Shown piece by piece: positions 1 to 6,020 of a stretch of 7,619 nucleotides of DNA; position 1 is the first letter of the stretch; each line of letters opens with the position of its first letter. The notes below the pieces were generated by a model, which saw nothing but the letters and a program-made list of their open reading frames with translations, had not been told where the DNA came from and searched no databases. The DNA is taken from assembly GCA_964344135.1 (NCBI GenBank), contig CAYFMF010000060.1:1-7619 (forward strand), in the 5' to 3' direction. The position numbers and the translations under genes are program-made. Source of the DNA: Thiopontia sp964344135. GTDB taxonomy: Bacteria; Pseudomonadota; Gammaproteobacteria; GCF-002020875.

Positions 1-13
1 CAGTCACAAATAC

Positions 14-42
14 ACTGTAATGATAATCGTTCGCATTGTCAA
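14..42 (-). promoter_or_regulatory. Leftward sigma-70 promoter for a gene beyond the left edge
   Basis: On the minus strand there is a perfect -35 hexamer TTGACA (42-37), a 17-bp spacer, and a -10 hexamer TACAGT (19-14, 4 of 6 consensus matches). The predicted start of transcription is near position 7. It lies downstream of the feo terminator and points out of the window, so it should drive a separate, unseen gene. The Fur-box-like sequence fills its spacer, the classical arrangement for iron-dependent repression. Confidence 0.7.
16..34. promoter_or_regulatory. Fur box
   Basis: The plus-strand sequence TGTAATGATAATCGTTCGC matches the 19-bp Fur consensus GATAATGATAATCATTATC at 14 positions, including the uninterrupted core TAATGATAATC. 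It sits between the -35 and -10 of the leftward promoter, where bound Fe2+-Fur would block RNA polymerase. The target gene is off the left edge. Its closeness to the feo operon suggests an iron-related gene, but the gene itself is not visible. Confidence 0.75.
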
Positions 43-69
43 CTGTTTTTCCTCTTTTTTCATGCCGTG

Positions 70-101
70 AAAAAACCCGATTTACCGCAGGGCAAACCGG
101 G
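70..101 (-). terminator. Intrinsic terminator of the feo operon
   Basis: In minus-strand RNA, positions 101-91 pair with 86-76 over 11 bp around a four-base loop (90-87), followed directly by six U (75-70). Two of the pairs are G:U wobbles only when read as minus-strand RNA; on the plus strand they would be A:C mismatches. This fixes the direction as leftward. It begins 31 nt after the stop codon of the last feo gene. A second, weaker inverted repeat (55-62 with 68-75) overlaps the U tract. Confidence 0.88.
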
Positions 102-132
102 CTCAATTCAAGACTACAATTTAAGCTGGTGG

Positions 133-327
133 TTACTTTTTCTTTGTTAATGTAACACTCTGCCCGGAGGGGCAACTGCTGCCGCCCGAACAACCAGGAC
201 ATGCGTTATCCTGCGAGCTCTGCCTACCCAGCCCCAGTGAGCGCCTGATGTAGCGCCAGAGATAGATCACCGCAAGGAGCAGAACCGCACCCAGCACAAG
301 CAGCTCTGTCAGGGTCAGTTCACTCAT
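133..327 (-). CDS. FeoB-associated Cys-rich membrane protein (64 aa)
   Basis: This small single-pass membrane protein is the third gene of the feo operon. Residues 8-25 form a hydrophobic helix, followed by a basic stretch (RYIRRS) and a short tail with three cysteines, C43, C46 and C52, in the pattern CPGCSGGSSC. It ends in KKK. This plan (short N-terminus, one helix, Cys/Gly/Ser-rich cytosolic tail) matches the family of FeoB-associated cysteine-rich membrane proteins. Their role is not firmly established; binding or handing over Fe2+ at the cytosolic mouth of FeoB is a reasonable guess. I chose the ATG at 327 because it overlaps the feoB stop in an ATGA and has a GAGG ribosome binding site (339-336) 8 nt upstream. 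The open frame extends back to 411, but only inside feoB. The position is the one usually held by feoC in enterobacteria, and the protein does not look like FeoC. Confidence 0.85.
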   Translation of the reverse strand: MSELTLTELLVLGAVLLLAVIYLWRYIRRSLGLGRQSSQDNACPGCSGGSSCPSGQSVTLTKKK

Positions 328-2453
328 ATGAAGAGCCTCGCAACACGAACCACAATCCAGGCCAGGATCCAGGCGATCCCCAGCCCCATGCCGATCGAGA
401 AGAGGGTCCACCCCACGGACTGGGTCTCCCGCCTGATCACCGCAATGGTTGCCAGACAGGGCATGTAGAGCAGCGTAAAGACCATGAAGGCGAGCGCCAC
501 CTCCGGCGCCATGCTGCCGGCCATCGCCTCGCGCAGGCTGACACTCTCCTCATCGACCTTGTCTCCGGTGTTGTAGAGGACCCCGAAGGTGGAGACCACA
601 ATCTCCTTGGCAACAAACCCGGTCAGTAGCGCGATACTCGCCTTCCAGTCAAAGCCTAGTGGCTCGAAGATGGGCTGGATGGTTTGGCCAATCTGCCCCA
701 GATAGCGCCTCTCCTGCTCCTCGGCGGCCTGTGCATTAGCCAGTTGAGCCAGGGCCGCCTCTTTCGCCTCCTCCTCCATCTGCAGTTCGATCCGGCTCTC
801 TTCAGCCGCATAGTCGATTGAGAGCTCCACCTCCTGCGGGAAGGCCTGGAGGAACCAGATGATGATGGATCCCACCAGAATGATGCCACTCACCTTCTTC
901 AGGAACTCCACCGCCTTCTCCCACATGTGGATGATGACGGAACGGGCGGCCGGCAGACGATAGGGGGGCAACTCCATCACAAAGGGGTCGGAGAGGCCGT
1001 GAAACATCGTCTTCTTCATCATCCAGGCGGCACCCATCGCCACCAGGATTCCGGTCAGGTAGAGAGCAAAGACCACACTTCCGGCATAGTCGGTAAAGAA
1101 GATCCCCGCCAGCAGCACATAGACCGGTAGCCGGGCCGAACAGCTCATGAAGGGGTTGATCAGAATGGTCAACAATCGATCCCTGGGGTTCTCAATGGTG
1201 CGGGTCGCCATGATCGCCGGCACATTGCAGCCAAACCCCATCAGCAGGGGGATAAAGGCCTTTCCATGGAGCCCGATCCCATGCATGAAGCGGTCCATCA
1301 GGAAGGCGGCGCGCGCCATGTAGCCGGTATTCTCGAAGAAGGAGATAAAGAGAAAGAGCAGCACGATATTGGGGAGGAAGATGATGATGCCACCGACACC
1401 GCCGATGATTCCATCCACCAGCAGATCCCGAATCAACCCCTCCGGCATCGCCTCTGTGGTTGCATCGGAGAGCCAGCCCACACCGGCATCGATCCAGTCC
1501 ATCGGGTATTGACCAACGGTAAAGGTGGTCTGGAACATCAACCACATGAAGAAGAGGAAGAGCGGCAGCCCCAGCACCCGGTTCAGCAGCAGCTGATCAA
1601 TTTTTCGGGTCATGTTCTGGGCACGCACCGGCCTGGACTGCCGCAGGGTCTCCTGCACCAGACCATGGATAAAACCGTAGCGTCCATCAGCCAGCAGGGT
1701 CTGCGAGTCCTCGCCATGGCTCTCCTCCAGTGCGGACTGCTCACTGCTGGCCGCTACAATCAGATCGGCATGGTCATGCTCCTGGGCCAGCACATCGGAG
1801 TCCCCCTCCAGCAGCTTGATCGCCAGCCAGCGGGAGCGCTCCTCCTCGACCTGTCCCGGATGGAGTCGAGCAATATGGTCCTGGGTACGCTCAATCGCCT
1901 CCTCCACATGGTGGTCATAGGGGACACGAATCTGACGCGAGAGAAACCCCTCCTCCGCAACCTGGACAATGGCATCAAGCAGTGCCTTCTTCCCCTCACC
2001 AGTTCGTCCCACCGTCTCCACCACCGGTGCCCCCAGCAGCTGGGAGAAGGTGACAGAGTCGATCTCCATCCCCTGCGCCCGTACCTCATCAATCATGTTG
2101 AGATTGATGACACGGGGCAGATCCATCTCGATCAGCTGGGTGGTGAGAAAGAGATTGCGCTCAAGGTTTCCGGCATCAACCACATCAACCACCAGGTCGG
2201 GGGACTCATCGAGGATATACTCCCGCGCCACCCGCTCCTCCACCGTCTTGGAGGAGAGTGAATAGGTGCCCGGCAGATCAATGATATTGATGGTCCACCC
2301 CTTGTGGGAGACCGTCCCCTCCTTGCGGGTTACGGTAACCCCGGAGAAGTTTCCAACCCGCTGGCGCGCACCGGTCAGGTGGTTGAAGATCGTGGTCTTG
2401 CCACAGTTTGGGTTGCCGGCCAGGGCGACGTTGATGGTCCTATTTTTCGACAA
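324..2453 (-). CDS. feoB: Ferrous iron transporter FeoB
   Basis: FeoB is the inner-membrane Fe2+ transporter with an N-terminal GTPase domain. All the G motifs are visible: G1 GNPNCGKT (residues 13-20), a G2 region around T40, G3 DLPG (59-62), G4 NMID (119-122) and a G5-like TVGRTGEG (147-154). A helical linker (about 170-275) leads to the membrane domain (about 290-709). That domain has the two Gate repeats with their conserved cysteines: GFGCNVPAIMATR (C409) and MSCSARLPVY (C438), plus C666 in LLYMPCLATI. At 709 residues it is a normal full length. Residues 551-583, between membrane segments, are a charged Glu/Ala/Gln-rich helix. The start is a TTG at 2453: an in-frame TGA lies two codons upstream, no ATG precedes the G1 loop, and GGAG sits 7 nt upstream inside feoA. 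The gene overlaps feoA by 14 nt and the next gene by 4 nt, which implies translational coupling. Confidence 0.97.
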   Translation of the reverse strand: MSKNRTINVALAGNPNCGKTTIFNHLTGARQRVGNFSGVTVTRKEGTVSHKGWTINIIDLPGTYSLSSKTVEERVAREYILDESPDLVVDVVDAGNLERNLFLTTQLIEMDLPRVINLNMIDEVRAQGMEIDSVTFSQLLGAPVVETVGRTGEGKKALLDAIVQVAEEGFLSRQIRVPYDHHVEEAIERTQDHIARLHPGQVEEERSRWLAIKLLEGDSDVLAQEHDHADLIVAASSEQSALEESHGEDSQTLLADGRYGFIHGLVQETLRQSRPVRAQNMTRKIDQLLLNRVLGLPLFLFFMWLMFQTTFTVGQYPMDWIDAGVGWLSDATTEAMPEGLIRDLLVDGIIGGVGGIIIFLPNIVLLFLFISFFENTGYMARAAFLMDRFMHGIGLHGKAFIPLLMGFGCNVPAIMATRTIENPRDRLLTILINPFMSCSARLPVYVLLAGIFFTDYAGSVVFALYLTGILVAMGAAWMMKKTMFHGLSDPFVMELPPYRLPAARSVIIHMWEKAVEFLKKVSGIILVGSIIIWFLQAFPQEVELSIDYAAEESRIELQMEEEAKEAALAQLANAQAAEEQERRYLGQIGQTIQPIFEPLGFDWKASIALLTGFVAKEIVVSTFGVLYNTGDKVDEESVSLREAMAGSMAPEVALAFMVFTLLYMPCLATIAVIRRETQSVGWTLFSIGMGLGIAWILAWIVVRVARLFI

Positions 2454-2667
2454 TGATCATCTCCGCCTCGGCATTGCGCAGACTCACCTGATAGCCGCGA
2501 ATGGTGTAAGAGCGTGGATCGCCAAGGGGGGCCGTGGAGTCTACCCCGATGGTGGAACCCTTGATAAAACCCATCTCGGTCAGGCGCTGACGCAGCCGGC
2601 TCTCGCCAAGAATACGAATCAGTACCCCCTGCTCCCCAGGCCTGAGGGTAGCCAGTGTTGCTTCCAT
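2440..2667 (-). CDS. feoA: Ferrous iron transport protein FeoA
   Basis: FeoA is a small cytosolic SH3-like protein needed for FeoB-dependent Fe2+ uptake, probably by interacting with FeoB. The 75-residue length is typical. Hallmarks seen are the N-terminal LRPGEQGVLIRI strand, the helix RLRQRLTEMGFIKGSTI (25-40), the APLGDPRSYTIRGYQVSLR stretch (46-64), and the terminal strand AEMIIVEK. The ATG at 2667 is preceded by a good ribosome binding site, AAGGAAG (2677-2671). It is the first gene of the operon, and its last codons carry both the ribosome binding site and the TTG start of feoB. Confidence 0.95.
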   Translation of the reverse strand: MEATLATLRPGEQGVLIRILGESRLRQRLTEMGFIKGSTIGVDSTAPLGDPRSYTIRGYQVSLRNAEAEMIIVEK

Positions 2668-2695
2668 GATCTTCCTTCCAGAATCAGATGTATTT

Positions 2696-2720
2696 GCTAA
2701 TCATTCCTATTTGTAAATAG
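2696..2720. promoter_or_regulatory. Candidate operator of feo: palindrome plus weak Fur-like site
   Basis: A perfect inverted repeat, CTATTTGTAAATAG (2707-2720, arms of 6 bp and a 2-bp centre), covers the predicted -10 and start point. Overlapping it on the minus strand, 2714-2696 reads ACAAATAGGAATGATTAGC. That matches the 19-bp Fur consensus at 11 positions in a hexamer pattern of repeated AAT followed by ATTA. Fur is the expected repressor of feo, but this site is clearly weaker than the one at 16-34. The palindrome might belong to another regulator. Confidence 0.42.
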
Positions 2721-2744
2721 TACCATGAAACAGGCGTATGACAA
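2717..2744 (-). promoter_or_regulatory. Candidate feoA promoter
   Basis: The minus strand has TTGTCA (2744-2739, 5 of 6 to the -35 consensus), a 16-bp spacer, and TACTAT (2722-2717, 4 of 6 to the -10 consensus). Transcription would start near 2710, leaving a leader of about 43 nt before the feoA ATG. It is the best-scoring pair I see in the gap between feoA and the next gene, and it coincides with the palindrome at 2707-2720. Confidence 0.5.
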
Positions 2745-2815
2745 CACAAAACAGAGGGAAATTATTGGACACTCTGCCTCCTGCCGACGAGGAGACTCAT
2801 GAAAGAGGCAACCCG

Positions 2816-3277
2816 TCAGGCAATCCGGTGTTTCATCTCCGCCTCGAGATCCACCGCACGAATGCAGGATTCGCAGTAGGCGTAGATGTCAGACTCCTCC
2901 GAGCGCATGCAGTCACGGATGGTCTCCAGGTTCTGCAGGGCCTCGGTACGGAACTGCTGCTGGTCGATCTCATCACGCTCCCTCATCCACCACTTGCGAA
3001 TCAACCGGACGAAGGTTGCAATCACCCGCTGGATATCCCCCATTGAATCCAGCACCTGATTTCTGCGGCCAATGGTACAGCCCTGATCGAGGATCATCTG
3101 GGAGAAGATCCGCTCCTCGAGGGTAAAGTGCGAGAAGAGAAGCGTCGAGAAATCCTCCAGCTGCTTGATGACCACAACCGGATCGAAGTCATTGCCGGCG
3201 CTCAGATCCGTCGTAAACTGGTCCAGCTGCAGGTTAATCTCGCGATGTTGGTGTTCTAGTTGATCGTATAGATCCAT
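2816..3277 (-). CDS. Hemerythrin-like four-helix protein, possibly degenerate
   Basis: The product is an all-helical cytosolic protein of 153 residues with no signal peptide or membrane segment. The first two helices resemble the hemerythrin HHE fold: LEHQHREI (H9, H11) in helix A and SHFTLEE (H50, E54, in the H-x3-E spacing) in helix B. The helix C and D histidines expected of an active di-iron hemerythrin are not seen. The stretch 73-110 has no histidine at all, though D105 after WWMRERDEID lies about where the last Asp ligand would be. The C-terminus adds a helix with C123 and a CESC pair (C135, C138). Helix B (LEDFSTLLFSHFTLEERI) also recalls the anti-sigma-70 Rsd/AlgQ proteins, so a non-metal binding role is possible. 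The ATG at 3277 follows an in-frame stop four codons upstream. Its ribosome binding site is weak (GAG, 8 nt upstream). A sigma-54 promoter lies about 36 nt upstream. Confidence 0.6.
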   Translation of the reverse strand: MDLYDQLEHQHREINLQLDQFTTDLSAGNDFDPVVVIKQLEDFSTLLFSHFTLEERIFSQMILDQGCTIGRRNQVLDSMGDIQRVIATFVRLIRKWWMRERDEIDQQQFRTEALQNLETIRDCMRSEESDIYAYCESCIRAVDLEAEMKHRIA

Positions 3278-3471
3278 CTCGATTGCTCATAAGCGATTCT
3301 CTAACTCTACTCAGCAACTCTTATGCCAATTTTTTTCCATCCGATAGAATTGTTATAACCGACTGTTTTCTCTGTTGGTTTTTATGGTGCCGGGTTTCCT
3401 ATAATTCAGAATAGTTAGCCCATTGTGTTCAAAATCAACCCTACTGAACCAGCATGAACTGAACGTTCCGT
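3278..3471. other. A+T-rich spacer between the AmrS-linked gene and the hemerythrin-like gene
   Basis: This 194-bp spacer separates two leftward genes and holds the sigma-54 promoter near its left end. A short inverted repeat (TGAACG/CGTTCA, 3460-3465 with 3469-3474) overlaps the stop codon of the upstream gene, but no U tract follows, so it is not a convincing terminator. TATAAT occurs on the plus strand near 3400 with no gene to serve. I see no small gene or RNA. Confidence 0.5.
3313..3329 (-). promoter_or_regulatory. Sigma-54 (RpoN) -24/-12 promoter
   Basis: The minus strand reads TTGGCATAAGAGTTGCT. Against the sigma-54 consensus YTGGCACGRNNNTTGCW it keeps the whole TTGGCA -24 block and TTGCT -12 block, with the required 10 bp between GG and GC. 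Only two bases differ. The predicted start point is near 3302, giving a leader of about 25 nt to the ATG at 3277 of the hemerythrin-like gene. Sigma-54 promoters need an enhancer-binding activator; its site would be expected further upstream, towards 3400-3470 or inside the preceding gene, but I recognise none. Confidence 0.7.
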
Positions 3472-4050
3472 TCACCTCAACTCATCCCTGAAGCGGGGGA
3501 GCGCCGAGCGATACCCCTCCGCATCACCAAAATCACTGTAGTGCCAGTAACGCGAATGGGGCTGATTCACCCTTCTGGCGTGTTTGATTGGGCACCAGTA
3601 CTGCTCTGTTCTGCTGGCGACCTCACGAATGTAGGAGGCGAGTCCATTGGCATAACTGCAGTAGAGGCAGTTCACCTTCTCAATCAGATTCAGGTAGGCC
3701 AGCTGGCCTCGGTCCAGCACCAGGTAGTCCCGACGCCGGACCCGCTCCATCCCCCAGAGAGTGAAACAGATCCACTGATAGAGAGTCACCGAGAGATCCA
3801 CCAACAACAGTGGAAACGCAAGCCCATAGATCACAGGAATGGAGAGCAGTGAGGTAACTCTTGCCTTTCGAATAAACTGAAACAGACCAATCCTGAACTT
3901 GCGCTGCGACTCCAGAACCTCCGTCTCAAAACGGATCCGCCTCTTCTCAAAATGGTAACGAAACTGTGCCTGCCTCTGCTCCAGCTCATCCTCCAGATCC
4001 CTCTGCAGCTCCACAATCCGGTCCAGAAGCTGGACAATTCTGTCATGCAT
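3472..4050 (-). CDS. Uncharacterised coiled-coil membrane protein with CxxC...CxxxH motif, linked to AmrS
   Basis: I do not recognise a named family. The 192-residue product has three parts. Residues 1-55 are a charged helix, probably coiled coil (MHDRIVQLLDRIVELQRDLEDEL). Residues 66-100 are hydrophobic, one or two membrane segments. The cytosolic-looking C-terminal part contains CLYCSYANGLASYIREVASRTEQYWCPIKHARR (128-160). C128, C131, C153 and H157 there form a plausible metal or Fe-S site. I recall similar CSYANG/WCPIKHA stretches in unannotated proteobacterial proteins, but cannot verify this. The ATG at 4050 is chosen because GGGGAGGAG lies just upstream. The open frame continues to a GTG at 4170, but that would overlap the amrS 3' end and lacks a comparable site. 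It starts 16 nt after amrS and is surely co-transcribed with it, suggesting a role beside that radical SAM enzyme. Confidence 0.8.
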   Translation of the reverse strand: MHDRIVQLLDRIVELQRDLEDELEQRQAQFRYHFEKRRIRFETEVLESQRKFRIGLFQFIRKARVTSLLSIPVIYGLAFPLLLVDLSVTLYQWICFTLWGMERVRRRDYLVLDRGQLAYLNLIEKVNCLYCSYANGLASYIREVASRTEQYWCPIKHARRVNQPHSRYWHYSDFGDAEGYRSALPRFRDELR

Positions 4051-4066
4051 CTCTATCTCCTCCCCT

Positions 4067-5158
4067 CTATCTGAAATTCGCCATCTGAACTCGCTGCCTC
4101 CGTGACCCCCAGCTCCCTGCCGGACCATCAAAGACCCCGGCACAGCGTGTTCCACAGCGGGTACAGTCACCCTGGTCGGTCAGATTCCACTCCGAAAGGT
4201 CATACCAGTCTCGACCAATCAGTATCTCTCCACAGTTGTGACAGTAGGTACTCTCCCCCTTCTTGTCATGTACATTACCGGTATAGGCGTGATAGATACC
4301 GTTGTTGAGGGCGATCTCCCGAGCCCGGGTCAGGGTGGATTGGGGGGTGGGCGGGAGCTCCATCATCTTGTAGTCGGGATGGAACGCGGTAAAGTGGATC
4401 GGAACCTCTGGCCCCAGCTGGTCGACAATCCAGCGTGTCATTGCATTCAGCTCCTCATCGGAGTCATTCTTTCCCGGGATCAGCAGCGTGGTCAGCTCGA
4501 ACCAGACCGTGGTCTTCTCCTTCAGGTAGACCAGCGTATCAAGCACCGGCTGCAGCGCCCCGGTACAGAGCTTGTGGTAGAAGTCATCGGAAAACCCCTT
4601 CAGGTCCACATTAGCCGCGTCCATCTCACGAAAGAACTCCTCCCGAGCCTGACCATGGATATAGCCTGCAGTGACCGCAACCGAGCGGATCCCCTCCTTC
4701 CTGCAGGCACGGGCCACATCGACTGCATATTCAAGAAAGATCACCGGATCATTATAGGTATAGGCCACACTGCGACACCCGAGTGAGCTGGCCGCCTTTG
4801 CAATCATCTCCGGCGAGGCACTATCCTGCAGCAGATCCATCCTTCTCGCCTTGCTCATATCCCAGTTCTGGCAGAACTTGCAGGTGAGGTTGCAGCCTGC
4901 TGTCCCGAAGGAGAGTACTGCACTGCCCGGCAGAAAGTGGTTGAGTGGTTTCTTCTCGATCGGATCGATGACAAAGCCACTGGAGCGCCCATAGGTGGTC
5001 AGCACCACTGCCCCCTTGCTTGCCATGCGCACAAAACAGAGGCCGCGCTGCCCCTCCTTCAGCTTGCACTCCCGGGGACAGAGGTCACACTGCACCTTGC
5101 CACCCCCCAGATCATGCCAGTAGGTGGTTGGGTACTCCTCGATCGGTTGTGCAGTCAC
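4067..5158 (-). CDS. amrS: AmmeMemoRadiSam system radical SAM enzyme AmrS
   Basis: A radical SAM protein of 363 residues. The catalytic Fe-S motif is CNLTCKFC (C89, C93, C96), the standard CxxxCxxC, in the context GTAGCNLTCKFCQNW. The N-terminus begins YWHDLGGGKVQCDLCPREC, with C24, C27, C31 and C41 forming the extra cysteine cluster typical of this family and of related pyruvate formate-lyase-activating-like enzymes. The C-terminus carries a further CHNCG...CTRCGTRC set (C306, C309, C332, C335, C339), which looks like a rubredoxin- or zinc-ribbon-like module. The substrate of the family is unknown. It is recognised by co-occurrence with Memo-like and AMMECR1-like proteins, both found here on the other strand 46 bp away. 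The start is a GTG at 5158 with no clear ribosome binding site. No in-frame ATG precedes the conserved YWH region, and the length from GTG fits the family. Confidence 0.93.
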   Translation of the reverse strand: MTAQPIEEYPTTYWHDLGGGKVQCDLCPRECKLKEGQRGLCFVRMASKGAVVLTTYGRSSGFVIDPIEKKPLNHFLPGSAVLSFGTAGCNLTCKFCQNWDMSKARRMDLLQDSASPEMIAKAASSLGCRSVAYTYNDPVIFLEYAVDVARACRKEGIRSVAVTAGYIHGQAREEFFREMDAANVDLKGFSDDFYHKLCTGALQPVLDTLVYLKEKTTVWFELTTLLIPGKNDSDEELNAMTRWIVDQLGPEVPIHFTAFHPDYKMMELPPTPQSTLTRAREIALNNGIYHAYTGNVHDKKGESTYCHNCGEILIGRDWYDLSEWNLTDQGDCTRCGTRCAGVFDGPAGSWGSRRQRVQMANFR

Positions 5159-5204
5159 GTGATTTGCCGTTTTTGGGTGCTATACTCATCACTATAGACG
5201 AGAG
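5159..5204. promoter_or_regulatory. Divergent promoter region of the AmmeMemoRadiSam locus
   Basis: Only 46 bp separate the two divergent transcription units. An inverted repeat, CTATA (5180-5184) and TATAG (5193-5197), supplies a -10-like hexamer for each direction. TATACT (5181-5186, preceded by TGC as an extended -10) points right, and TATAGT (5196-5191) points left. No good -35 is visible for either. The two polymerase sites would overlap, so the two arms could compete or share one regulator. Confidence 0.4.
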
Positions 5205-6020
5205 ATGAGGCTTATACCAGTGATCAGAGAACCTGCAGTTGCCGGTACGTTTTACCCTGCAGACCCTGCAGAGTTGAGCCGCATGGTGCGGGAGTTTCTG
5301 GCTGCTGGAGAACCCACCTCAATCACCCCCAAGGCAATCATTGCCCCACACGCGGGCTACATCTACTCCGGCCCCATTGCCGGCTCCGCCTACCGGCCAC
5401 TGCTCTCCCTGCGGGATGTGATCCAGCGGGTGATTCTGCTGGGCCCCTCACACCATATCGCCTTTCAGGGTCTTGCCGCCTCCAGTGCCGATCTCTTTGA
5501 GACCCCGCTGGGCAGAGTCCCTGTTGACCGAGAGGCACTGCAGCTGATCGCCGACCTTCCACAGCTGCATATTGTGGATCAGGCCCACCAGCTGGAGCAC
5601 AGCCTGGAGGTACAGATCCCATTTCTGCAGGAGACACTGGGGGAGTTCTCGCTGCTGCCGCTTGTGGTTGGAAATGCAGATCCACCCTCCGTTGCCGAGG
5701 TGCTGGAGAGGGTCTGGGGTGGAGCAGAGACCCTGATTGTGATCAGCTCCGACCTCAGCCACTACCAGCGCTACGAGGATGCCCAGGCACTCGACAGCAA
5801 GACCTCACTTGCCATTGAGGCACTGAATGGTGCCGCTATCCACTACGAGGATGCCTGTGGACGGTTGCCGATCAGCGGCCTGCTCCATCTTGCACGCAAG
5901 AAATCCCTCCACGGCAAGACCATTGACCTCAGAAACTCCGGGGATACAGCCGGTGACAGAGGGCGGGTAGTCGGCTATGGGGCCTATCTCTTCTCTGAAC
6001 CGCAGGAGGTGGCCCAATGA
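5205..6020 (+). CDS. amrB: AmmeMemoRadiSam system protein B (Memo family)
   Basis: A Memo-like protein of 271 residues, related in fold to class III extradiol dioxygenases and to human MEMO1. Signature stretches are REPAVAGTFYPADPAEL (8-24), IIAPHAGYIYSGPIAGSAY (45-63, H49), ILLGPSHH (77-84, H83/H84), VVGNAD (154-159), VISSDLSHYQRY (179-190, H186) and NSGDTAGDRGRVVGYGAYLF (244-263). H49 and the SHH histidine match the metal-binding histidines described for MEMO1. The cysteine ligand of the human protein falls in the NSGDTAG loop, which has no Cys here. The ATG at 5205 has a poor ribosome binding site. A GTG at 5220 is preceded by GAGG 9 nt upstream and would give the family-like start MIREPAVAG, so it is a serious alternative. 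The gene overlaps the next by ATGA. Confidence 0.93.
   Translation: MRLIPVIREPAVAGTFYPADPAELSRMVREFLAAGEPTSITPKAIIAPHAGYIYSGPIAGSAYRPLLSLRDVIQRVILLGPSHHIAFQGLAASSADLFETPLGRVPVDREALQLIADLPQLHIVDQAHQLEHSLEVQIPFLQETLGEFSLLPLVVGNADPPSVAEVLERVWGGAETLIVISSDLSHYQRYEDAQALDSKTSLAIEALNGAAIHYEDACGRLPISGLLHLARKKSLHGKTIDLRNSGDTAGDRGRVVGYGAYLFSEPQEVAQ

Noticed and set aside
328..411. N-terminal extension of the small Cys-rich feo protein
   Set aside because: The extension lies inside feoB, has no membrane or family features, and the ATG at 327 has a ribosome binding site and an ATGA junction.
1266..2261. Long rightward open frame of 331 codons opposite feoB
   Set aside because: It lies wholly antisense to an unambiguous feoB, is rich in His/Gln/Leu as expected from reversed codons, and shows no domain or ribosome binding site.
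2777..2795. Hairpin CTCCT/AGGAG after the hemerythrin-like gene as a terminator
   Set aside because: The stem is only 5 bp and no U tract follows in the leftward direction.
3460..3474. TGAACG/CGTTCA hairpin at the end of the AmrS-linked gene as a terminator
   Set aside because: It overlaps the stop codon, is short, and is not followed by T residues, so it may be chance.
4051..4170. GTG-started extension of the AmrS-linked membrane protein
   Set aside because: It would overlap amrS by about 100 nt and encodes a Gly/Arg-rich, unstructured stretch. The ATG at 4050 has GGGGAGGAG directly upstream.
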